From: Stenotrophomonas hibiscicola ATCC 19867
Lineage (GTDB): Bacteria; Pseudomonadota; Gammaproteobacteria; Xanthomonadales; Xanthomonadaceae
Direction: 5' to 3'
DNA: 64,000 nucleotides
Assembly: GCF_000382065.1 (NCBI RefSeq)
Contig: NZ_KB907498.1
Span: forward strand, 130,714 to 194,713
Shown in pieces: positions 58,192 to 64,000 of this stretch (within the stretch, counting starts at the first letter, position 1; each line of letters starts with the position of its first letter). A program made the position numbers and the translations under genes. The notes beneath the pieces are model-generated. The model saw only the letters and a list, made by a program, of their open reading frames with translations. It searched no databases and had not been told where the DNA came from.

Positions 58192-58232
58192 GGGATCAGA
58201 TCCTTTTCCCGCAGGGAAAGGGCTCTGATCCC
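58192..58232. repeat. Imperfect 19-bp inverted repeat near the pitA 3' end
   Basis: GGGATCAGATCCTTTTCCC (58192-58210) pairs with 58214-58232 with one mismatch and one G-T pair around a GCA loop. In style it resembles the hairpin at 3354-3433. Possible second terminator of pitA or dispersed repeat. Confidence 0.55.
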
Positions 58233-58245
58233 AAGGCCGTTGGCA

Positions 58246-59367
58246 TCAGGTCCAGCCGAACAGTTCGAACAGCTTCAGGATCAGGTACGCACAGCCGCCG
58301 GCCGCCGGGATGGTCAGGATCCAGGCCCAGACGATGCGCTCGATCACGCCGAACTTCAGCGAACGCGGGTTCTTGGCGAAGCCGACACCCATGATCGCGG
58401 TGGAGATGCTGTGCGTGGTCGAGACCGGCATGCCGAAGTGGGCCGCCAGGGTCAGGATGGTGGCCGAGCTGGTCTCCGCGGCGAAGCCGTGGATCGGGTG
58501 CAGCTTGACCATCTTGTGGCCCAGGGTCTTGATGATCTTCCAGCCACCCGAAGCGGTACCGGCCGCCATCACCACCGCGCAGGTCAGCACGATCCACATG
58601 GCGATGCCGTCACCGGCGTGCGCGTCCGGGTGCATGAAGGCCAGCCAGGACGGCAGATCGTTCAGTGCGCCGGTGGCTTCGGCACCAATCAGGGTCATCG
58701 CGATGATGCCCATGGTCTTCTGCGCGTCGTTGTGGCCGTGGGCGAAGCCCATGTAGGCCGCCGAGGCGATCTGCGCCTTGCCGAAGAAGGCATTGACGAT
58801 GCGCGGGCGGGCCAGGCGGCCGATGGCGCCACCGACCTTGGCCAGGCCGGCGATCAGCGCCCACAGCAGCACCATCACCACAATGCCGAGCAGGAAGCCG
58901 GCGATCGGCGAGGTGATCATCGGCACGAACACCTTCCACAGCAGGCCCTTGTTCTGCGCCCAGCTGCCCAGGCGCTCGGACCAGATCAGGGCATCCCAGT
59001 TGTTGTGGGCCGCAGCCAGGCCGGCGCCGCAGAGGCCGCCGATCAGCGCGTGCGAGGACGAGGACGGCAGTCCCTTCCACCAGGTGATCAGGTTCCAGAT
59101 GATGCCGCCCAGCAGCGCGCACAGGATCACCTGCGGGGTGACTTCCACCACGTTGGTGTTGAGCAGGCCCGAGGCGATGGTCAGCGCCACCGCCGTACCG
59201 GTCAGCGCACCGATGAGGTTCATGAAGGCGGCCAGCATCACCGCCCAGCCGGGCGAGAGCACCTTGGTCGCCACTACGGTGGCAATGGAATTGGCAGTGT
59301 CGTGGAAGCCGTTGATGAACTCGAAGACGAGCGCGGCCAGGATCACTACCAGGACAAGGGTCAACAT
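58246..59367 (-). CDS. pitA: Low-affinity inorganic phosphate transporter, Pit family
   Basis: A 373-residue inner-membrane transporter with about ten helices. The two PiT signatures are GFHDTANSIATVVATKV near the N terminus and MGFAHGHNDAQKTMGIIAM in the second half; LPSSSSHALIGGL and PVSTTHSISTAIMG are the matching inner repeats. It moves phosphate, probably as a metal complex, with protons. The downstream end of an operon that begins with the PhoU-like gene, 13 bp away. The symbol is by family; paralogues exist. Confidence 0.9.
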   Translation of the reverse strand: MLTLVLVVILAALVFEFINGFHDTANSIATVVATKVLSPGWAVMLAAFMNLIGALTGTAVALTIASGLLNTNVVEVTPQVILCALLGGIIWNLITWWKGLPSSSSHALIGGLCGAGLAAAHNNWDALIWSERLGSWAQNKGLLWKVFVPMITSPIAGFLLGIVVMVLLWALIAGLAKVGGAIGRLARPRIVNAFFGKAQIASAAYMGFAHGHNDAQKTMGIIAMTLIGAEATGALNDLPSWLAFMHPDAHAGDGIAMWIVLTCAVVMAAGTASGGWKIIKTLGHKMVKLHPIHGFAAETSSATILTLAAHFGMPVSTTHSISTAIMGVGFAKNPRSLKFGVIERIVWAWILTIPAAGGCAYLILKLFELFGWT

Positions 59368-59380
59368 GCGGCGGCGTCCG

Positions 59381-60007
59381 TCAGCTGTTCTTCAACACGA
59401 TCTGGTACGCCACCACGCCAGCCTCGCGGCAACGGTCGATGGCCTTTTCCAGGATCTCGAAGAATTCCTTCAGCAGGAACATCTGCAGGTTGTCCAGGCG
59501 ACCGGAGTAGATGTCGCGGTACAGCTCGAGCATCAGGCGGTCGGCCTCGTTCTCCAGCGAGCGCAGCTTCTCGTTCAGCGCGGTCATCCGGTCCAGGTTC
59601 ATGTGGCGCAGGTCGGCCACCATCTCCACCACCACGCCGGCGGCCTGCTCCAGCATCGCCGCGCGCGGCGCGAAGTCGATGTGCTCCAGGTGGGTCGTGG
59701 CCAGCGAATAGCGATCGGCGAACTTCTCGATCTGCTTCGGAATCTTGTACAGGGCCGAACCCAGCGCTTCGATGTCTTCGCGCTCGATGGGGGTCATGAA
59801 GCTGTCCACCAGCGCCTGGCTGATCTTGTCCGAGGCCGCGCGTTCGCGCAGGCGGGCCAGCTTGAAGGCGTCCAGCGCGGGCTGGCGGTCGGCCTCGCGC
59901 AGCATGGAATGCAGCGCCTTGGCGGCATCGGAAGCCGCGACAGCAGCCTCATCGAGCAGGGTGTAGAACTGTTTGCCGGAACCGAAAATGGTCTGCAGAG
60001 AGAACAT
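59381..60007 (-). CDS. PhoU-like DUF47 protein (Pit accessory regulator)
   Basis: A 208-residue all-helical protein of the DUF47/PhoU-like family: FYTLLDEAAVAASDAAKALH, EREDIEALGSALYKIPKQIE and LENEADRLMLELYRDIYSGR. Members sit next to pit genes and are thought to regulate transporter activity. The ATG at 60007 begins MFSLQTIFG; an upstream in-frame start adds 12 residues without support. Confidence 0.9.
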   Translation of the reverse strand: MFSLQTIFGSGKQFYTLLDEAAVAASDAAKALHSMLREADRQPALDAFKLARLRERAASDKISQALVDSFMTPIEREDIEALGSALYKIPKQIEKFADRYSLATTHLEHIDFAPRAAMLEQAAGVVVEMVADLRHMNLDRMTALNEKLRSLENEADRLMLELYRDIYSGRLDNLQMFLLKEFFEILEKAIDRCREAGVVAYQIVLKNS

Positions 60008-60290
60008 TGAGAAACCTGTCAGCCGTCGCGGGAAGGACGGCACCAGAGCGAATTATGACGGCTAGATGACCATCACGGGTATCCCCGCGCCCTTTCCGGG
60101 CTCTGGGAGCCCCAACCTGAACAGGCGGTTGCCACCCTGCCACGCCCCTTTGCTAAGATGCCAGCGCGCCTTCAGGCGCACCTTATGGACGACGACCCTT
60201 ATCCCCCTGCGCCGCGCCGGACCCCGTTCCTGAGCGCCTGCCGCCATCGCAAGCACCCGCCCTCCCTGCCACCAACCGGGGACGACGCCC

Positions 60291-61604
60291 GTGTTTGAAA
60301 TGATCCTGATTGTCTTCGCGCTGGTTCTGCTGAACGGCTTCTTCGCCATGTCCGAGATGTCGGTCATGACCTCGCGCAAGAGCCGCCTGAAGCAGATGGC
60401 CGCCACCTCCAAGCGCGCCGCCAAGGCGCTGGAGCTGTCGGAGAAGCCGGAGAGCTTCCTGTCCACCGTGCAGATCGGCATCACCGTGATCGGCGTACTC
60501 ACCGGCTACCTCGGTGGTGATGCGATCGGCGACGCGATCGCCGGCTGGCTGCAGGGCCTGATGCCCGGCTTTGCGTACGCGCGCGAAGTAGGCACCGCCC
60601 TGGCGGTCTCGCTGATCACCTTCATCACGCTGATCTTCGGCGAACTGGTGCCCAAGCGCCTGGCCCTGACACGTTCCGAGGCCATTGCCGGCCTGGTCGC
60701 GATGCCGATGAGCTGGCTGGCCAGGCTCGCCCTGCCCTTCGTCTGGCTCCTGTCCAAGACTACCCAGCTGGTGCTGAAGGTGCTGGGCCTGGGCAAGGAC
60801 GAGGCCGCGCAGGTGACTGAAGAAGAGATCCGGATGCTGGTGGCCGAGAGCCACGAGGCCGGCGTGATCGACGCCCACGAGCGCGACATGATGAACCGCG
60901 TCATGCGCCTGGGCGACCGCACCGCCGACAGCCTGATGACGCCGCGCAACCGCATCGCCTGGCTCGACACCCAGGCCGGGCTGGAGCGCAATCTGGACAT
61001 CATGGCCGAGCACGAGTTCTCCCGTTACCCGGTGTACCGCGACAACGACATGGACGTGGTCGGCGTGCTGGAGCTGAAATCGCTGGCCACGCGCATGGCG
61101 CGCGGCGACAACGCGCTGTTCCAGACCCTGCGCGAACCGCTGTACGTCTCCGAATCGACCCACGCGATGAAGCTGCTGGAGATCTTCCGCGAGGAACAGC
61201 AGTCGATGGCGCTGGTGGTGGACGAGTACGGCGAGATCCAGGGCCTGGTGACCATCAGCGACCTGATGGGCGCGGTGGTCGGCCGCCTGCAGGCGGTCGA
61301 GAATGCCGACGAGGATGCCCTGGTGGTGACCCGCGAGGACGGCTCGCTGCTGGTGGACGGCTCGCTGCCGATCGAAGACCTGCGCGAGCTGATCGGAAGC
61401 AATGACCTGCCCGATGCCGAGGACGGCGATTACTACACGCTGGCCGGCATGTGCATCCACTACTTCGGCCGCATCCCGCACGCAGGCGAGTACTTCGACT
61501 GGGCCGGCTGGCGCTTCGAGGTGGTCGACCTGGACGGTGCACGGGTGGACAAGCTGCTGCTGCGCACGTTGTCCGACGAGCAGGCCGATGAGCTCACCGC
61601 CTGA
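60291..61604 (+). CDS. CNNM/HlyC-CorC family membrane protein (YtfL/TerC-independent type)
   Basis: A 437-residue protein: DUF21 membrane domain with four helices (about 1-195; NGFFAMSEMSVMTSRKSRLK), two CBS domains (about 210-335; DSLMTPRNRIAWLDTQ and LVVDEYGEIQGLVTISDLMG) and a CorC_HlyC domain (about 350-425). Relatives transport or regulate Mg/Co or export metals. Start is a GTG at 60291 after GGGGA; an ATG three codons later is an alternative. Overlaps the ExoD-like gene. Confidence 0.88.
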   Translation: MFEMILIVFALVLLNGFFAMSEMSVMTSRKSRLKQMAATSKRAAKALELSEKPESFLSTVQIGITVIGVLTGYLGGDAIGDAIAGWLQGLMPGFAYAREVGTALAVSLITFITLIFGELVPKRLALTRSEAIAGLVAMPMSWLARLALPFVWLLSKTTQLVLKVLGLGKDEAAQVTEEEIRMLVAESHEAGVIDAHERDMMNRVMRLGDRTADSLMTPRNRIAWLDTQAGLERNLDIMAEHEFSRYPVYRDNDMDVVGVLELKSLATRMARGDNALFQTLREPLYVSESTHAMKLLEIFREEQQSMALVVDEYGEIQGLVTISDLMGAVVGRLQAVENADEDALVVTREDGSLLVDGSLPIEDLRELIGSNDLPDAEDGDYYTLAGMCIHYFGRIPHAGEYFDWAGWRFEVVDLDGARVDKLLLRTLSDEQADELTA

Positions 61605-62247
61605 GGCCGGCCAGGGCCAGGGCGCTCAGCGCGCGGCCTACCGCAACGAGGGCATCCGCACCCTGCTGGAGATGTTCGCCTCCGGCGATCCCGCCGAGCA
61701 CATGCCGCTCGGCCAGATCCTCAGCAACCTGCAGCAGAGCGCGTTCGGCGTGTTCCTGTTCGTGGCGATCCTGCCCTCGTTCATCCCGATCCCGGGCATG
61801 GGGGGTGCGGTCAGCGGCCCACTGGTGGTCCTGATCGGCCTGCAGATGCTGTGTTGCCTGCGCCGCCCCTGGCTGCCCGGTTTCATTGCCCGACGCGGGC
61901 CGAAGCGCGGCACCATGCACCGCTTCCTGGACCGTATCGATCGCCCGTTGCGGCGGCTGGACAGGATGCTGAAGCCACGCCTGCCGCAGCTGCTGACACC
62001 GCTGCCCGCACACGCGTTCACTGGCCTGCTGCTGGTGTTGCTGGGCCTGCTGCTGTCGTTGCCGATTCCGTTCACCAACTTCCTGTTCGGCTTCCAGCTG
62101 CTGCTGTTCTCGCTGGCGCTGCTGGAACGCGATGGTGCGCTGATGCTGTTCAACTGGATCGCCGCACTGGTGGCGATCGCGTTCTTCGGCTTCAGTTCGG
62201 GGCAGCTGGTGGGCTATACAGTGGAGCTGTTCCAGCGCTGGTTCTGA
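61588..62247 (+). CDS. ExoD-like exopolysaccharide synthesis protein
   Basis: A 219-residue membrane protein of the ExoD family with N-terminal GIRTLLEMFASGDPAEHMPLGQI region, the block FVAILPSFIPIPGMGGAVSG and four to five hydrophobic segments. ExoD affects exopolysaccharide production and alkali tolerance in rhizobia; the role here is unknown. The ATG at 61588 lies inside the end of the CNNM-type gene (17-bp overlap). Confidence 0.82.
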   Translation: MSSPPEAGQGQGAQRAAYRNEGIRTLLEMFASGDPAEHMPLGQILSNLQQSAFGVFLFVAILPSFIPIPGMGGAVSGPLVVLIGLQMLCCLRRPWLPGFIARRGPKRGTMHRFLDRIDRPLRRLDRMLKPRLPQLLTPLPAHAFTGLLLVLLGLLLSLPIPFTNFLFGFQLLLFSLALLERDGALMLFNWIAALVAIAFFGFSSGQLVGYTVELFQRWF

Positions 62248-62258
62248 AGCGGCATCCG

Positions 62259-62320
62259 GTAGAGCCGGCCGCTGGCCGGCTGCCACGTTTCCAGGGTTGC
62301 CGGCCAGCGGCCGGCACTAC
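62259..62320. repeat. SMAG palindrome pair
   Basis: GTAGAGCCGGCCGCTGGCCG and a mirror unit ending GGCACTAC lie between the convergent ExoD-like and stress-protein genes. The stem is of the GCCGGCC subfamily also seen at 33290 and 37415. Confidence 0.85.
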
Positions 62321-62339
62321 CAATAACGGACATCGGTCA

Positions 62340-62837
62340 TCACCGAAGATCGATGAAGCCGTTGTCGGCCAATTGCCCCGGCTCGTCCTGCACGGCGGAC
62401 AGCACGAAATTCAACGCTTTGCCCAACAGCGTGCCCGGACCATCCCAATACTCGGCCGAGTCGGCCCGCACGTGGATCAGGCGCAGGTTCGGATCATCCT
62501 TGCCACCCGGGAAGAACAGTGTCATCGCCGGTGACCACAGCTCCTCGATCTTCGCGCGGTCATCGACGACGCGGGCACGCCCGGCCACCGAGACATAGGT
62601 GTTGTTCGAGGGCGAGGCATACGCCACGTTGACCCGCGGGTCGAGCGCGATCTCGGCCACCTTCGGGCTGTCGGCGGTGATGACGAACCACAGGTCGCCG
62701 TCAAAGGCGACCTGCTGGGTGGCCAGCGGCCGACTGTAGAGCCGTCCGTCGACGCCGGTGGTGGTGAACATGGCCACCTCCACATCCTTGATCAGTTCGG
62801 CCAGCTGGTTGACGTGTTCGGCACGGGTGTCGGCCAT
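62340..62837 (-). CDS. Pyridoxamine 5'-phosphate oxidase-like general stress protein
   Basis: A 165-residue FMN-binding split-barrel protein: IKDVEVAMFTTTGVDGRLYS, RPLATQQVAFDGDLWFVITA and YVSVAGRARVVDDRAKIEEL, the pattern of the general-stress (GSP26-like) group. It probably binds FMN or F420-like flavin; activity unknown. The ATG at 62837 has GGAG about 9 bases upstream. 69 bp downstream of the LLM monooxygenase gene, likely co-transcribed. Confidence 0.85.
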   Translation of the reverse strand: MADTRAEHVNQLAELIKDVEVAMFTTTGVDGRLYSRPLATQQVAFDGDLWFVITADSPKVAEIALDPRVNVAYASPSNNTYVSVAGRARVVDDRAKIEELWSPAMTLFFPGGKDDPNLRLIHVRADSAEYWDGPGTLLGKALNFVLSAVQDEPGQLADNGFIDLR

Positions 62838-62906
62838 GTGGGAGACTCCATCGGAATGAGCCCCCATCAGACCGGGCACGGCCGCAACAGCCCGTGACGC
62901 AATTGT

Positions 62907-63920
62907 TCAGCCCGCGTGGCGGGCGTGCCAGGCCTGCATGGTCAGTTCGAACGAGCGCAAGCGCGCGCGGTGGTCGTACAGGTTGGCGGTGAGCATCAGC
63001 TCGTCGGGCTTGTGCCGTTCGACAAACGCGGCGATGCCCTCCCCGACCTGCTGCGGATCGCCCAGCACGGTGCAGGCCAGCGCCCGCTCCACCCCCAGTT
63101 TTTCGTGCGGCTCCCAGAAGGACTCGATGTCGTCGATCGGTGCCGGAATCTTGCCCGGCCGGCCACGACGCAGGTTGACGAAACTCTGCTGCTGGCTGGT
63201 GAAAAGGCGGCGCGACTCCGCCTCGCTGTCGCTGGCAACGACGTTCAGGGCCAGCATCGCGTGCGGCTGCTTCAGCGCCGCCGAGGGGCGGAACTCGCGG
63301 CGGTAGACAGCAAGGGCTTCGTCCATCGCGTCGGGTGCGAAGTGCGAGGCGAACGCATACGGCAGGCCCATCGACGCGGCCATGCGCGCGCCGAACAGGC
63401 TGGAACCGAGGATCCAGGTCGGTACCCGCAGGCCGCCACCTGGAACGGCCTGCACCGCCTGCCCCGGCTGAACCGGCTCGAAGTAGTGCAGCAGCTCGCG
63501 CACGTCCTGTGGGAACTGGTCCGCGCTGTCGAAGTAGCGGCGCAATGCACGCGCGGTCGGCTGGTCAGTACCCGGTGCGCGGCCCAGGCCCAGGTCGATC
63601 CGGTCCGGATACAGCGAGGCCAGCGTGCCGAACTGCTCGGCCACCTGCAGCGGGGCATGGTTGGGCAGCATGATGCCGCCGGCACCGACCCGGATGCGCC
63701 GGGTACCGCCGGCGACATGGCCGATCAGCACGGCGGTGGCCGCACTGGCGATGCCGGGCATGTTGTGGTGTTCGGCCAGCCAATAGCGGCGGTAGCCCAG
63801 CGCATCGGCGTGCTGGGCCAGTTCCAGCATGTTGGCAAAGGCGGTGGTGGTGTCACTGCCCTCGCAGACCGGGGCCAGGTCAAGGATCGACAACGGGATC
63901 ATCAGGCGTTTTTCCGTCAC
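62907..63920 (-). CDS. LLM-class flavin-dependent monooxygenase (YhbW-like)
   Basis: A 337-residue luciferase-like monooxygenase: [60 protein letters not shown] and [13 protein letters not shown], the group-1 pattern of YhbW/LuxA-related alkanal monooxygenase-like enzymes. It uses reduced FMN and oxygen; the substrate is unknown. A GTG at 63920 has GGGGGAT 5 bases upstream and is preferred; ATGs at 63932 and 63902 are possible. Confidence 0.87.
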   Translation of the reverse strand: MTEKRLMIPLSILDLAPVCEGSDTTTAFANMLELAQHADALGYRRYWLAEHHNMPGIASAATAVLIGHVAGGTRRIRVGAGGIMLPNHAPLQVAEQFGTLASLYPDRIDLGLGRAPGTDQPTARALRRYFDSADQFPQDVRELLHYFEPVQPGQAVQAVPGGGLRVPTWILGSSLFGARMAASMGLPYAFASHFAPDAMDEALAVYRREFRPSAALKQPHAMLALNVVASDSEAESRRLFTSQQQSFVNLRRGRPGKIPAPIDDIESFWEPHEKLGVERALACTVLGDPQQVGEGIAAFVERHKPDELMLTANLYDHRARLRSFELTMQAWHARHAG

Positions 63921-64000
63921 AGGATCCCCCATGCATGGGGACGACCCGGCGCAGCGGCCAGTGCCGGTGGCGGGATGCTGATTCCCGCAGCGCGGGTCCA

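Overview
The window is GC-rich, gene-dense chromosomal DNA from a gammaproteobacterium of the Xanthomonadaceae. Three things point to Stenotrophomonas, probably the S. maltophilia complex: many short palindromes that begin with GTAG (the SMAG repeats described from S. maltophilia), a LexA box of the Xanthomonad type (TTAGTAGTA-T-TACTACTAA) at lexA, and the gene order cinA-ubiB-lexA-recA-recX-alaS-csrA-tRNA-Ser. The genus is an inference; no species-level marker was tested.

Positions 1-25000 are the more accessory part. They hold a LysR/pirin pair, two alpha/beta hydrolases and an MFS transporter. A two-gene cytochrome c operon follows (a tri-haem protein and a TsdA-like di-haem protein), preceded by a perfect FNR-type palindrome. 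Next come two facing TonB/phosphoesterase modules: a receptor with a Tat-exported phospholipase C on the plus strand, and an ECF sigma factor, FecR-like regulator, STN-type receptor and Tat-exported PhoD-like phosphatase on the minus strand. The region ends with a stand-alone pyruvate dehydrogenase E1 gene and a ZnuD-like receptor with a candidate Zur site.

Positions 25000-55500 are core genome, almost all on the minus strand. From low to high coordinate: tRNA-Ser(GCU), csrA, alaS, recX, recA, lexA, ubiB-like, cinA-like, hflX, hfq, miaA, folP, a small membrane protein, ftsH and rlmE. Then come yhbY and an Mth938-type gene (plus); a secreted protein, nlpD, yqaA, pcm and surE (minus); a Smr gene (plus); truD, ispF, ispD, ftsB, eno, two small paralogous membrane proteins, kdsA, pyrG and a small exported protein (minus); and parE (plus). 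Many neighbours overlap by 1-4 bases, so they are probably translationally coupled. No rpoS follows nlpD.

Positions 55600-64000 carry a GNAT acetyltransferase, an S10-type peptidase, a Pit phosphate transporter with its PhoU-like partner, a CNNM/CorC-type protein followed by an ExoD-like protein, a pyridoxamine-oxidase-like stress protein and an LLM-class monooxygenase.

The most unusual signal is non-coding. Three related composite elements of about 240-260 bp lie at 36916-37160, 37203-37461 (inverted) and 57881-58122. Each has a leading GC hairpin, a CAACAGCA-type tract, a conserved AGCGGGCTTCCTGAGG-like block, a roughly 100-bp core (a 24-26 bp outer stem enclosing a small hairpin with a GTCCNT loop and a second one centred on CATCCATG), a CTGACAG-TTCC block and a terminal SMAG palindrome. 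Stem sequences differ between copies but pairing is kept. Two copies form an inverted pair that begins only 39 bp upstream of folP.
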